From assembly GCA_009746045.1 (NCBI GenBank), contig RPFO01000240.1, positions 445,501 to 505,500 of the forward strand: DNA of 60,000 nt, written 5' to 3'. Shown piece by piece: positions 29,186 to 41,065 of this stretch. The first letter of the stretch is position 1. Each line of letters starts with the position of its first letter. The position numbers and the translations under genes are program-made. This stretch comes from Mesostigma viride (taxonomy: Eukaryota; Streptophyta; Mesostigmatophyceae; Mesostigmatales; Mesostigmataceae). The notes under the pieces are model-generated. The model did no database searches, was not told the DNA's origin, and worked only from the letters and a program-made list of their open reading frames with translations.

Positions 29186-31074
29186 GGCCCAAGATCCCAC
29201 TATAGCCTCCTTAGACGCTGCAGCAGATAAGGTTATATCCTATGCCAGGTTAGCCCAACAGCTACACAAGGCAATGGGGCATGAAGCAGTGGCAGAAAGG
29301 CTGGCCAACAAAATTGAGGGCCGTGACCTGGAACAGATGTGCAGGCATGTCAGGAAGCACAGTCTGTGAAGCGTGCCAACTGCATGCACCTAAACCCAAA
29401 AGATGGCATGTGGCCACCCCACCACTGGCTAGAGGAAAGCTAGTAGGGGACGTGATACACGTGGTGAAGGACACGGTGTATTACTTGGTCCTAAAAGATG
29501 CCTGGTCTAGGTTTGTGGTGATAGAACCTTTGCCAGGCATGGCCAATGAACAACTGCACAGAGCCCTGCTGATTGCACTAGCACGGTATCATCCTCAGGA
29601 AAAATTAATGCTGGATCAGCAGTTCACATGGATACAAGACTATCCTGATCTGCCCAAGATAGACATTGCTGGGGCTCAAGATCATGAACGCCAGGGGATG
29701 ATTGAACGTACCATGCGTGCTATCAGGGACCTAATAAAGAAAAATGAGTCCAGGACAGCAGAATCTGGGAGTTATGCTGATAGGACAGCGTGGGCAGCTG
29801 AGGTGTGCAGAACTCTGAACACCAAACCCCTCATGTCTTCTCCTTTTGGTGAAATCACATCAATTGGCCTGCAATCAGGCAGCTACTCTCAGGAGGTACT
29901 AGACCACTACAACACGCAAAGGCAACACTTGGCCAAGTTGCTGGCAAAAAAGGATAAAAGTAATGCCAGGCCTGTGTTTGAAGTGGGGGATCAGGTACTC
30001 TACTACTGGGAGGGGGAAGGGAACAAAGCCCACTCTGGTAGATGGCATGGTCCAGCTGAAATCATCAGGTTGTCAGAAACAGGTGACACGGTGACTATTC
30101 AGCATCACAGAGAGCGAATGGTTGGCAAGCATAGACTGAAGCTTTATTACCCTCCTTTGGCAGACGTGTCAGGGGTAGAATTCTTGGACATGGATTCAGA
30201 GCCTCAGTCTGGTGGGTTGGTCTCACCCAGTGAACTGGCCAGGGACATAGCTGATGCAAGCAATACAACCATAGACGCTCCTGTGTTCCTCAGTGGTGCA
30301 GCCCCACCACAGCCCAACAGTCCACCTGGGCAGGAGGAACGTGCACTGGATGAGCAGCAGGTCGCTCCTCCCTCATCTCAGGAACAGCCAAATGAAGCAG
30401 CAGATCCTGTTGTCCCCAGGAATAAATTTGCTGAGGCTCTAAAAGCTCTACATAGAGCACACACTGCCAAGGCACAAATGGCAGCAGGTGCAGCACAAGT
30501 CAATGCTGTGGGTGAGTCTCACCAGGATCCCAGTATTCTGGCAGTAGACACACAGGCACAGGTGAGCATCATCAGTGCACAAGCTGTATCTGGCCTAAGT
30601 CTGCAACGCTCGCCCTGGGCTAGAGTGTCAGATTTTTCAGGCAAAACAAAAATGGCAGTCAAAGGCCAAGTGTTAATTCCCATTCTGGGTGTGCCCACTC
30701 CCTTCCAGGTAGTAGAGGGCTACAAGGGAAATGCACTGCTGGGGGAACCATTTGTCTCATACCCTGGAGTAGTCATCTCAGCTGGGAGGTTGAGTGTGAC
30801 TGGGGTGGGGCAGGTCACCCTGGACCATTTCAAAATTCCTTTAACACAAATCAGTGATGGCATGGAAGCAGCCATCAATGCTGTTAACTTAAAATACCTC
30901 CCAGGTCAGGAACCCTGTGTTGATTCCCTCATTCACTCTCAGAAGCTACACCCCTCTGCGTTTGGGCTGGGCAGATGGGACATTGCATCCATGTCTCCCT
31001 TGTCCTATGATGATGTGGTCAAAGACTATCAAACGCAGATAATTTGGTTTTCTGAAGTGGATGGAAGCCTTTAA
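29186..31074 (+). CDS. E0 integrase followed by aspartic-protease-like domain
   Basis: Two frames joined by an indel near 29340 (29186-29369, then readable from 29281). The integrase zinc motif is LHKAMGH ... CEAC. The core has D (GDVIHVV), D (LMLDQQF) and E (QGMIERT), with about 30 residues between the last two. After a Pro-rich linker comes AVDTQAQVSIIS (about residue 420 of the 597-codon frame), then PILGVPTPFQVVEGY and LLGEPFVSYPG, which read as a retropepsin fold with DTQA in place of DTGA. In standard copia the protease precedes the integrase. The frame ends at 31074, overlapping the RT frame, apparently by a 1-bp indel. Confidence 0.8.
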
Positions 31075-32578
31075 CAGGGCTCGAGAGGAATGGTTTTGTC
31101 CTGATCCACGTAGTAAGTCCCAGGTACCACCTGTAACACCGATTGAGGCTCTGCCACAAGGGGCCAGAAAGCTCAGACTGAAGTTTGTCTGCAAGCATAA
31201 ACCCCAGGCAGATGGGACACCTCCCATTTTTCATGCCAGACCTTGTGTCACGGAGTTCAGGGGCTCCACTGAGCTAACAGAGGCTGAACTGTATACCCCT
31301 GGTATTCAGCAGACGTCTCTTAAGGTCCTGTTGGCAACTTTCCTTCACCATCTGAATGCTGGCAAGGACTACGTGTGTAAAGCCACTGACATTAAAAGAG
31401 CCTTCCTTAAAGGCAACCCTGACATAGCCCAAAAGGTGTGGAGGGGTCAAGTCTATGTGGTAAACACTCCCAAAGTCTGGTCTGGGGACATCAAGGAACC
31501 TCACCTAAGGCCTAACTTGGGGGTGGAAGGGCTCCAGTCAGCACCTAAAATTTTTAGGCTGACTGCCCAAGAGGTCTTCCTGAAGCTGGGGGCCCAGTAT
31601 GATGATATTGACCCTTGTCTGTTCACCATCCCTCATCCTGCTGGAATGATGATGTTTGTGTGGCATGGGGATGATCAGCTCATTACTGGCCCCAGGGCAG
31701 CTGTGGAGGATTTCATTGCTCAAGTGTCTGCTAGCTTTGAATTAGGCAAGCAGCTGGAGCTGGGGAAAGATACTGTCAAGTTCTGTGGCATCATTCTGAA
31801 CCTGTTTAAGGAGCAGAAGGAGTGTGTGTGTTCTCTCAAAGCATCCCCTGAATACGTCACGTCTTGCAAAGATGTTCTCCCCTCTGACATCACTCCTGAT
31901 CTCTGTCCCACTATTAGGGGTAAGCTAGGTTGGCTGTGTGCCACGTGTGCTCCTCATCTGGCAGTGGTCAGCAGAGTGGATGATGATGTCCTCATGGAGG
32001 TGGGGTCTAGGGCTATTAAACAGGTGTTGCATGATGGCCCACCCCTTATTCTTCATGCCTTGGATCTGTTCCAACCCATCCACATCACATGCATGATGGA
32101 CAGTTCCATGGAGTCACGGGTAGTCACTAAGGTACAAGCCAGAGAGGCAGGTTTGTTTATGTTGTCTAACCCCACGGGCAAGCAGTCTTTGGTTTCCTGG
32201 TTCAGCAGACTCCACAAGCGCAAGGCAGTCAGCAGCAATGTAGCAGAATGCCGTGCTGTGGTCTCATCTGTGTTGCATGCCAGGTACCTGAACCATCTGT
32301 TGGTGTGGTTGCAGCATCAGGCTGGTAGTTATGCTGGTGTCAAATCCCATCTGCTGACTGACAGTCAATCCCTTCTCTCTTTCCTGGACAACCCCTTGGC
32401 TGTGCACACTGACCTGGACTGGATTGTCCTCAAGCAGGAGTGTACCTATCTGGAGTCCAAGACTCACATCAGAGACCCTGACAATGCAGCTGATGCACTC
32501 ACAAAAGTGCCACAGGCTGCAGGGCCTCAGTATCGAGTCCTATACACGCTAATGAATCCGTACAACGGCAGAGGGTGA
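31061..32578 (+). CDS. E0 reverse transcriptase and RNase H (copia-like)
   Basis: 505 codons. Copia-type RT with DIKRAFLKG (catalytic D, about residue 110), VEGLQSAPKIF (counterpart of the usual LYGLKQAPRxW) and the active site VWHGDDQLI at about 198-206, where copia has YVDD. RNase H follows with D (MMDSSM), E (VAECRAVV), D (LLTDSQS) and a final D (NAADALTK). The ATG at 31061 may not be the true start because the frame before it is broken. Confidence 0.88.
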   Translation: MEAFNRAREEWFCPDPRSKSQVPPVTPIEALPQGARKLRLKFVCKHKPQADGTPPIFHARPCVTEFRGSTELTEAELYTPGIQQTSLKVLLATFLHHLNAGKDYVCKATDIKRAFLKGNPDIAQKVWRGQVYVVNTPKVWSGDIKEPHLRPNLGVEGLQSAPKIFRLTAQEVFLKLGAQYDDIDPCLFTIPHPAGMMMFVWHGDDQLITGPRAAVEDFIAQVSASFELGKQLELGKDTVKFCGIILNLFKEQKECVCSLKASPEYVTSCKDVLPSDITPDLCPTIRGKLGWLCATCAPHLAVVSRVDDDVLMEVGSRAIKQVLHDGPPLILHALDLFQPIHITCMMDSSMESRVVTKVQAREAGLFMLSNPTGKQSLVSWFSRLHKRKAVSSNVAECRAVVSSVLHARYLNHLLVWLQHQAGSYAGVKSHLLTDSQSLLSFLDNPLAVHTDLDWIVLKQECTYLESKTHIRDPDNAADALTKVPQAAGPQYRVLYTLMNPYNGRG

Positions 32579-32983
32579 AGTGCCTCAGCCTAGGGTTGTT
32601 AGCACCAGATAGGAGGGTGGTCATGGGGTGGCAGGGACTGAAGTGTCCAACCCGTAAGACTCTCTTTGCGTCATTAAAGATTGAGGTCAGAAGGGTCCTC
32701 CTTTATTGATGGCTTGTTCTTTGTCAATAAAACGCGTGGTTCCATTTTTCTGACATGGTTTTCCCAATACAGGCATCCAACCAGTGTGGGTGTTATATCC
32801 AACACGGAGGAGCTATGGGCGCTTTTAATAATGCATCTCTTTCAGTGTCCTGGTTGTCCCTGTGGGGAACCTTGTTTATCAGTAATGGTTGGCATATGAG
32901 TGGGTTGTGGGAAGAGTCTTCCCCTCATTCCCCCAAGAAAAGTAATAATGGGAGTTATTCTAGGGCTTCAGGCCTAGACTATC
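32579..32983 (+). other. E0 3' untranslated region
   Basis: About 400 bp between the RT stop and the 3' LTR. No G-rich polypurine tract directly precedes the LTR (sequence ...GCCTAGACTATC), unlike E3, E4 and E5. Confidence 0.6.
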
Positions 32984-33475
32984 AGTACACGTGGCGTTGT
33001 CCCCGTCTCCCAAGTGGGATACGGACATGGACGGTGGTGTAGTACACTGGACATATCTCTACTAGGGTTTAGATCCGCACGTGCCATATTGGGCACGTGG
33101 GTGCTAGATATTAGCACGGAGATGTGTAGGGCACACGCACGTGGGTACTCACGTGGTAGGGTTATGAGCTGTGAGGCAGACCACAAGGTGGGCTGCAGTG
33201 CTAGTCCTGTACGGAGGTCCTATAGGGAAGGTCCAGGACCATCCACGTAGTGCTGCTAGGCAGTCGCTGCCTGTGGGCATCGTATCAGTCCTAGCTGGAG
33301 TAGATCTAGCTGGACGGAGCCAGCACCTCATTGGTTAGCACTAGTGCAGGATAGCTAGGTTACCCTAACCTACGTGCCCATGCAATCCAGCTTGGCAAGC
33401 TTGCATGGATTGATATTATGCCAGCCATTGCATAATCCAACACACGTTCGCTTTCATCGCACAAGTGCATTAACT
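32984..33475 (+). repeat. 3' LTR of E0
   Basis: 492 bp, starting AGTACACGTGG and ending TTAACT, followed by GGTAT. Confidence 0.85.
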
Positions 33476-33530
33476 GGTATTGCAGCTCAGCCTTGCTCTC
33501 CAGCTTGGTGAGGGCGTCTGCTGGGTTGTC
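33476..33530 (-). pseudogene. E1 RNase H C-terminus
   Basis: About 18 codons reading NPADALTKLESKAELQY, the conserved RNase H tail seen in E0 (NAADALTK) and E2 (NPADALTK). It is in phase with 41411 once E2 is removed and is cut on the left by the E0 LTR. Confidence 0.75.
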
Positions 33531-33875
33531 AGTTAAAGCCCGACCGGCTCAGCTATGGCGGTCGGTCACGTTGAGCTTGGGATAAGGTGAACACAGAGAA
33601 CTACTGTCGGAGCTGGCCCACCACTGGTTTATGTCTTAGCCAGCAAACCCTATCCGGTTAGCCGTAACCGTGGGACAAGCTAGCCGTCCGTACTGACCCG
33701 GATAAGGCCCCGGACTGGGGCCTAGGTGGCGCCGGCCCTAGGCGCCGCCCTTAGACCGGTCGACCGCATCGGACCGCCGGATTATAGCCGGCGGCTTAGC
33801 GGACGCTAGCGGAAGGCGTGCGGACGGACATGGGGAACTTAGAGCCAGATCCTAGGGCTCTAGAGTTACTCAACT
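33531..33875 (-). repeat. 3' LTR of E2
   Basis: 345 bp, no difference from 41066-41410 noticed. Contains GGCGCCGGCCCTAGGCGCCGCC and other GC-rich inverted words. No polypurine tract is evident beside it. Confidence 0.92.
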
Positions 33876-34254
33876 CCGACATACTCTTTTGTTCTTTGAT
33901 TAATTATCAAAATAATTACATCAAATGCAGACCATACAAAACCCTCTAAGGTAGGGAACTCAAGGGGGCCTCAAGGCCGTCAAAATCACCACGGTATCGA
34001 TCCGCGCCCTTGTGATCACACATGAATAGTGATGTAATACGTATCGAGCAAAAACCCAACTATGCCACCAGACAAAAGGTGACCCATTTATTAGGACCAG
34101 TGACCCGCCGACGGGCCCAAGGCACCGTCCAACGTGGCTAGGGTATGGTCAGGACAAGCAAAAAAAACTACCACCATGATATTCGTGAATGCTAGCAACA
34201 CAGGGTGAGTTATGGCTGTATTCATAAAGCGCCCGAGCCGTAACCCTGTGTGGC
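33876..34254 (-). other. E2 3' untranslated region
   Basis: About 380 bp, non-coding. The end near the LTR is AT-rich. Confidence 0.6.
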
Positions 34255-36310
34255 TCACTGGTGTTGCATCGTCATGCGCTTGCGCAACACTGCGTACTGC
34301 GGGGCAGCCTCCCGCGCCTCCTTGGTGAGTGCATCCGCGGGATTGAGTTCATCCGCGATGTGCTGGAGACGCGTGACGCAGGAGGCCGCCTCAGCGAGTA
34401 CGAGGTAATCAACGTCCTGTGACCGCGCATAGGGATTGTCAAGGAAGGCCAAACAACTTTGTGAGTCAGTGTGGACCGTGCTAGTCCAGTGAAGAGTGAA
34501 CCCACACGAGCCAAATACCCAACCCAGCAAGTACCGCAGCCACATGCCATGTGAGATAGCTGAAACAATGCCCCGGCATTCAGCCGTGTTGGGGCTAGTG
34601 GCAATGCGGCTGTGCAAGCGCGAGTACCAATCTAACAACATGCCAGGCTGTCCCTCATTGCTAATAAAGAACAGTGCCCCCATGCGGGCCCGCACTTGGC
34701 TGACTGTGCGCGTCTCTAGATTAGCATCCGTCACTATCTCGAGGTGCACCGGCTGTGAGCAATCGAGCCCACGAAGCACAATGCCGGGCGTCATGGCCAG
34801 CTGCCGCCGAACATGAATGGACCCTAGTCCTTCCAGCACATCATCGGGCAGGCGAGCGAGCACTGCCAAATCAGGTGCCACCGTGTCCGCCAACCACCCG
34901 AGCTTGCCCTTAACCGAGGGCCCATGGGTTGCCAACAGCGGGGACGGGAGGTCGGCCAGCAGGTCAACCACATAGTTGCGGCTATCCTGCATGTGCATGA
35001 CCCATTCGCCAGAACGCGAATCCCGCTGCAACGTAGACTGCACGCCGCAAAACACCACGGGTTTACCCTCCTCATGATCCACCGCCCTGCCCAGGGGAAA
35101 CTTAGCCGCCACTGCAGCAAGAAACTGTGTAGCAAAGGTGCGAGGTGCCACCAGCTTGAAGTCATCGCCATGCCACACGAAGAGGGCTGGCTCGCCAGGG
35201 ACGCCGGTGGGGACCACAAAGAAGTTAGGATCCGCGCGATGGTACGTGGCCCCTAAGCTCTGCAAGACCTCCTCCGCGGAAATGCGGAAGATGATGGGAG
35301 AGCTCTGCAGCCCCTCCACCCCTGTCAACAGCTCGATATACTCGCTGCCAATGGTGCCATCCTGCCAGACCACCGGGACCTTCACCACGTAGCGGGTGCC
35401 TTGCCATGTTTGCTGCGCGACCCCAGCGTCGCTGTGGAGGAATGCCCGCTGAAAGTCACCGCACCACATCCCGTAGTCCTTGCCCGCGTTCCGCTTGCCC
35501 AAGTAGATGACCGTCAGTAGCCGATGCGAAACATGGTTGAGCCCAGGGGTATAAAGATCCTTGGCATCCAGCGGGGAGGACCCCTTCGTCTCCGTGACCA
35601 CGGGCCTTACCCGGAACACCACCGAAGAGTTGGTCTCGTCCGGCTTGTAGGTGAGCACGAACTTCAACCGCAACCGCGTGGCCCCGGCTGGCACACTCTC
35701 CAATCCTCGGTAGACCTCGCGCTCTCGCCACTGCTCCTTGGCTCGAATGAACGCGTCGCGCCACAAAGCAAACTTGAGAGGATCTTGACAGTCCAGGACA
35801 AGTTGCTCCCACGTCACAGGGCTATCCGCCGCCAGCGAGTGTGAGTGGAGGCCGAAGCTGCGCGGGTGCCAATCCTGAGGCTGAATGATGGACTGGACGA
35901 GCGGCGGTGTGGAAAACGCCGCCATTGGTAAGCGCCGCACGACGCCGGGCTGCCCGACCACCACCCCCAATGGAGCGTGGTACTCGCGAAGCGGGATGCT
36001 GCCCACCCCCGCGACTGACAGCAAGTCAGCGGACACTGAGAACCCCGGGTATGATACGAAAGGTTCGCCCAGCAAGGCCACATCCTCGTAGCCATCCACG
36101 ACGTGAAACGGCGTGTCAATGCCCAACACCGGCAGCACCACCATCCCGGTAACTTGATATGCCGAAGTGCCTGCAAAGTCGGTCACCGATTTGTACGGCG
36201 ACTCTAGCACTGTATACAGGGTGGCTGCCCGACGAGAGATAATAGACACGGATGCTTGCGTGTCCACAGCCACCAGCTGCCACGGTCTACACGTAGGAAA
36301 CAAGGCTGAC
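34255..36310 (-). CDS. E2 protease-like, RT and RNase H
   Basis: 682 codons from the first start-like codon (36303), but really the second half of a frame that begins at 41046. Residues 12-23 are AVDTQASVSIIS, then VLGIDTPFHVVDGY and LLGEPFVSYPG (77-87), the retropepsin-like unit. RT has CGDFQRAFLH (catalytic D at about 283), GVEGLQSSPIIF and the active site FVWHGDDFKLV (HGDD 378-381). RNase H at about 540-665 has VTDANLE, TAECRGIV, HTDSQSC and NPADALTK. No break in the frame. Confidence 0.9.
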
Positions 36311-36566
36311 TTAACACGTCGTACGTAACCCTACCTATTTTTAGGACTGAGTTGAACTCAGTCCTAATTTTAGGACTGAGTTTTTGGGTTTCGTAGAAAA
36401 TTCGCCCCGGTCAGAGTGTTGGACAAAAAAATTCTCTCAAAATTTATTCAAATACTACGTGAAAAGACCTTTCTTGGACATATTTTTGGGATTTTTTTTG
36501 ATTTTGTTTGGGCGGCTAAATGTGCGGTCAAAGTACAGGTGGTAGGGGTACTTTTTCACGCGAAAC

Positions 36567-36788
36567 GTGAGTTCCGGAAATGCACGACCTAGCCATGGCG
36601 GCTTGCGCCCATGCATGCAGTTTACGTTTGCGGACGATTTAGCTGGTCAAACTCAGGAAGTAGATTTCTTATGTCTTAAAGATGACACAGGCCAAATTTT
36701 AGCTCGCGGAGATGCGATTTACCAGGTGTCGGCACTGCTCTTGGTGGAAAAAACTGCGATCAGGCAGGTTGACGGAATTGATTACTAA
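36567..36788 (+). CDS. Hypothetical ORF in the TTAA element
   Basis: 73 codons, no recognised domain. It may be an exon or remnant of a gene carried by the transposon, or chance. Confidence 0.2.
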   Translation: MSSGNARPSHGGLRPCMQFTFADDLAGQTQEVDFLCLKDDTGQILARGDAIYQVSALLLVEKTAIRQVDGIDY

Positions 36789-36908
36789 AACTGCTTTCCG
36801 GCGCAGGTCGAAGGGTTTATATGCTTCTTTCTACTAATTATCATCCATTTTCGTAGAATAAAGTCAGTGGCAGTAAAGATTTGATGATTTCAACCACTCT
36901 GTCACGTC

Positions 36909-37298
36909 ATGGTTTGTGTGCCGGCAAGTGTCACTTTTGCGGGCACCGCCTGGGCCAAGGTAACGCCATCCGTGAACGGTAAAGCTGAAATAACGTTACC
37001 TCATCATTTCTTGATGTTCTTGAATGAGTTTAAGCTTGCGAGGCGTTGTCAGTTTCGAGTCTTGATGCGCTTTCTTGACCGTTGCCTGCCCCTCTCTAAA
37101 ACCCCCTTTTTTGATGATGTTACCAGGCATTTGCCTTACCCTAGTGTAATTGTGCAGGTTTTTAGGCGCTTAATGGGTTTAAATACCTTCATAGATGTTA
37201 GTTATTCTTTTGCTACGTTCATACTGCATGATTGTGTGGCCATGGGCTGCATCAAGCGTGCTTTCGAGCTTACACTTGTGAGTGAAAAGTCTTGGTGA
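36909..37298 (+). CDS. Hypothetical ORF in the TTAA element
   Basis: 129 codons, rich in Phe, Leu and Arg, with a helical-looking middle (FLMFLNEFKLARRCQFRVLMRFLDRC). No catalytic DDE/DDD motif or zinc finger is visible. It could be a decayed piece of a transposase or an unrelated passenger. Confidence 0.3.
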   Translation: MVCVPASVTFAGTAWAKVTPSVNGKAEITLPHHFLMFLNEFKLARRCQFRVLMRFLDRCLPLSKTPFFDDVTRHLPYPSVIVQVFRRLMGLNTFIDVSYSFATFILHDCVAMGCIKRAFELTLVSEKSW

Positions 37299-38036
37299 TA
37301 AACCACTGTCATAATGTGCCAGCAAGTATGTTGGCCATGTCATGGCAAAGCAAAACAGCTTTAGCCATGTCTATTCTTGTTAGAAACAATTGAAATATGC
37401 TTAACCTACCCATCATATTGGTGGTTAAGACTTATAATACAACCCTTTGTAGGTAGGTATCCATACCCATTCCCTACGTGCGTGCATAGGCTCTCACACA
37501 TACTAAGGTATCATATACCTGCAATATGATGATGCAAGCATGTTGTCCTATTATGCTAGAAGGGAAATGAGTTGATTGGCATGGTTGGTTGCCACGGTGG
37601 TGTGTAGTATGACCGCACTTACATGCTAGCATTTTGCTAGCAAGGCCCAGTCCTATTATAGGACTGGCAGTATTTTGTGTGTTTCAGGCAGTGCCTGTGG
37701 CCAAATTGAGTCCAGTTTTTTTCTACAGGTCAAGAACTATATTTTTTACATGCCTATATTTTTTAAACATGCATATGGAATTTATTCAATTTTTCCCAAT
37801 CGTGCTTCCACACAAAAATGCAAAATCGCGAGTAAGGGTCCACACCCCAGTAAAATTATACATGATTTGGTCAATGTATGATTTTTTATGCATATGCCCA
37901 AGCGTTAGCATGATATTGAGTGCTATTATGCATATCAAACATATGGGGTACCCCCCTACCCTTAACGCTACATGATCTCAAAGTTGGCATACTCAGTCCT
38001 ATTTTTAGGACTGAGTTTGCACGTACGACGTGTTAA

Positions 38037-41000
38037 CCGGCCTGACCCCCTGTGAGAGAGTTTTGACCTGAGCCACCCCTGATGCAGCTTTCGCTTTAAG
38101 CGCCTGAGCACGCCACAAGGCCGTGACCGTTGAAGCCAGGTCCCTAGGTGGGCGAGGCGCATGGGCAGGACCCTGACCCTCCGGCGAGGCCACGCTAGGC
38201 GGGCCTCCCACATTATCCGTGGCTAGCACAGGAGGTGAGTCACTACGTGCACTAGGTCCCGTCAAACCCACCCCATCCTCATCCCACCCATCCACGGGGT
38301 CATATTGGGGCCCAGGGGAGGGGGGGGGTGTAGCTGTGTCTGCCCCTGGGAGCGACCCGTGGGGTACCACCTCAGATGCTACGACAGGCGCATTATCCTT
38401 CACTACCCACCCCAGTGCCCTGTTGGCTGCCAGCTCACTCTCCATGCTATCCCCTTGCTTATAGCCTGCCACCGATGCCCATGGTACCCTATACACCCGA
38501 TCATTCCACTCTATGTCTATGACCCGCAGCGGCCAGTCTAACTTTGTGATGGCGCCAGGCCCCTGCATGGTGCCCCGTTTGCCGCTGGGCGAGCTCTCCT
38601 TGTGGAACATGACCAACTGCCCGACCTCAAAAGCGCTAGACAAATCAGGTAGCGTGGCATCCTTGAGCCGCAGCTTGGCGGCGGTATCCTGTAGATGCTG
38701 CTGGTATGCCTCTACTACCTCGGGTGAGTAGGTGCCCGCTGACAGCCCCCGAGGCGTGACTAGCCCAAAGCCCTTGACATCAAGCACGTGCCTATGGTTG
38801 CACACATGCATGAGCTCCTTGCACCACGCCGTCTTGACCGCGTAGGATTTGCCATGTGGGTTATCCTGTCGCTTGGCTGCCACAGTCTTGACATAGCTTA
38901 CAGTGCGATCTATCATGCCCATATTGCCGTGATCCTCACGCCCCACGATGACCACGGCCTCCATCCCCGGCAAACCTTGCACACAGCGGAACTGCTGGTC
39001 TAGCATGAGCTCCACTACGGGATGAAAGAAAGCCAGGCTGATCTTGATAGCCCTGTGCAGGTCAGCCTCATACATGTGGGGCAGCGGCTCAATGTAGGTG
39101 GCCTTGCTGAACCTATCCTTGACTATGAAATAGGTGTCCCCCCCTTCCATGTGCATGACATCCCCCACAAGGTACCCTCGCTCCAAGGGTGGAGTCTTGG
39201 CATGCCGCCTACGCGACTTCTTCCTGATCTTGATGCAGGCAGGACACTGAGCACGCACATTCTTCAGCTCGTTGTATAAAGGTGCCCCCAACATGTGTGC
39301 CCCCTCTACCTCGGCTTGGGCCTCATGCCCGTATGCACGGTGCATCTGGTATGCTAACAGCTTCAGGGTGACAGCCTGAGGTGCAGTGGCATTGTCAGGG
39401 TTCTCAACAGGTGGGGTGACTACTGGGGTAGTGACATTGGCTAACTGGGCAGCTTCAGAGGCTGCACGAAAGGCCGCCCGTGTGAGCACCTTGCCAATGT
39501 GAAGATCCACACTAGGGTGGTGTGTACCGAGAACATCTGCCCGCCCAGCATTCTCTTGCACTGTCACAACATTCCTCATAGGCCCAACCGCCCCAGTATC
39601 TAGCTGGGGTGCTGCAGTAGTGCTTGGTCGCTCGGCGTTGTACACACCCGACCTAGAAGACACCACATTGCTTAGGTCACGCATTGTAGACCCGTGCTCA
39701 GGAAGCACGTGGTCCTGGCGCGACAGAGCCAGAGCAGCATCAACGGATTGCGTGAGCACATCACGGAAGGAGACAGAGGATGCAGTCACGTTGCTTTTAG
39801 GAACGACGTCAGGCTCTACGACGGCCCGGTTCAGCGTGACGCATTGAGCAAAAGAAGGGGTATCGAGCGTGCTCTCACCTGACTTTCGTGCTGCCCGTCG
39901 CTCTGCCCACTCCTCGCGTGTGCCGTGGACGACGATGCGCTTGGCCTTGCACGCCTCCACGCTGTGACCACGCAGAACGTCGTGGCACTTGCGGCAAAGG
40001 TTGTCCTCGAGCTCCAGGTCCGGGCGAACTCGGCAGTCATCCCGGACATGGCGACGTCCGAAGCAGCGCTCACAGCGTTGCTTGCGGTCAGTAGACGCCC
40101 CCTGCTGCCGCTTGGCCGGGGGATTATCTCCCTGCTTGGCGTCGCCACCATGCCCGCGCTTGCGCCCTCGCTGGCCCCCGTTGTTGCCGTGGCCGACGAC
40201 CTTTTTCAGGATGGCCGTAAGCTCCGACCGCGTAATGGGAGCCTCTGCGCCTGAGGAAGAAGACGCGCCGGCATCCACCTTGCGCAGGGATGGCAGAGCA
40301 GCCGAGGCAGCCGGCTTGGACTGCGCACTCTTGAAGCATGATATCAAATACAGCATGCCCTCGTCGAAACTGACGGCACTCTTCTTTTTGAGTTCCGTCG
40401 CTATGGTCAGATGCACATCCGACGAGAGGTCGCATTTCTTGAGAAAGCGATTGCACAGGAAAATGGGCTTGAGAGTATCTAGCAGCTTGTGCTTGTGCAC
40501 GAAGACCTGGAAATCACGTGCAGCCCCGGGCAAATTTGCCTTATTAACTGCATAGCCCTCGAAATCGTTGAAAGCTTGCTCGTCGGCCTCTTCCTTAGAC
40601 CGCGACAAGTGGGCATCTAGACCGTTGTAAAAAACTTCCCAGGTTTGTTTGTTGTCGTCCGCAATGCGAACTAGATTGGCAATGTTTGGGTGCTTTGTTG
40701 TACTGCAGAATACTGCACGGAACTTGCCAATCAGCTCCGAATCTTTGTCTGCGCGTCCATCGCGCAGACGCTTGAGAGCAGCTAGAAAATCTGCTGCGTC
40801 GTCCGCCGTATAGTCGGCCGGTAGATCTGCGGGCACCTCCGTTTGCTTGAGAGGGCCGCGATTTAGTGCATCGTCAGCAGCCAGCATGAGATGCTTGAAC
40901 TGCTTGGCCAGTTCCGGTTGCGCCACGAGGGTTTGCATCAACCTCGTGGCCTCGTCCGCACTAAAGCGTGGCAGGACGGACCCTGCGGCCTCGCCACTTG

Positions 41001-41046
41001 GCGTATCTGTGTGTTCGCCCGTGCGGCTCCGTGTACCGGAAGCCAT
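38037..41046 (-). CDS. gag: E2 Gag and integrase
   Basis: 1003 codons from ATG at 41046, only 19 bp after the LTR. Residues about 25-240 form a helical capsid-like region. Two Cys/His motifs lie at about 324-366 (CERCFGRRHVRDDC and CRKCHDVLRGHSVEAC). Integrase zinc region H569, H574, C601, C604; core D629 (GDVMHM), D683 (LDQQF), and then MIDR at 711-714, where Asp713 stands in place of the expected Glu (E0 MIER, E1 AVER). A lone DTGA at about 483 lacks the flanking strands of a protease. At 38033 the TTAA element breaks the frame, which continues in the next part at 36310. Confidence 0.88.
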
Positions 41047-41065
41047 CGGGATTTTTATGAATACA

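Larger units (their letters stand above)
3745..33475 (+). mobile_element. E0: copia-like LTR element, gag-INT-PR-RT-RH order, with three insertions
   Basis: Bounded by LTRs at 3745-4233 and 32984-33475 that begin AGT and end TTAACT. Flanks AGTAT (3740-3744) and GGTAT (33476-33480) look like a 5-bp TSD with one mismatch. Coding parts, all on the plus strand, are gag (4283-6753, 26962-27315, 28203-28298), integrase and protease-like (29186-31074) and RT-RNase H (31061-32578). E3 and two 882-bp palindromic elements interrupt gag and the gag-INT linker, and removing each with one TSD copy rejoins the frame. Without insertions the element is about 7.8 kb. A stop in the CAG tract and frameshifts near 6170, 29340 and 31055 make this copy inactive. 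Confidence 0.85.
36315..38032. mobile_element. TTAA-flanked inverted-repeat DNA transposon
   Basis: 1718 bp bounded by a perfect 12-bp inverted repeat CACGTCGTACGT/ACGTACGACGTG, with TTAA on each side (36311-36314, 38033-38036). Hairpin arms based on TAGGACTGAGT/ACTCAGTCCTA lie just inside both ends. TTAA duplication is the hallmark of piggyBac-type transposition, but the CAC ends are not the usual CCY and no piggyBac transposase is seen, so it is non-autonomous or another TTAA-targeting family. It interrupts E2 Pol between integrase and protease; removal restores the frame. Confidence 0.8.

Noticed and set aside
38037-41046. Protease at DTGA (about residue 483) of E2 Gag
   Set aside because: The preceding residues are not a hydrophobic strand and no ILG-type second signature follows before the integrase, unlike the VDTQ unit downstream.
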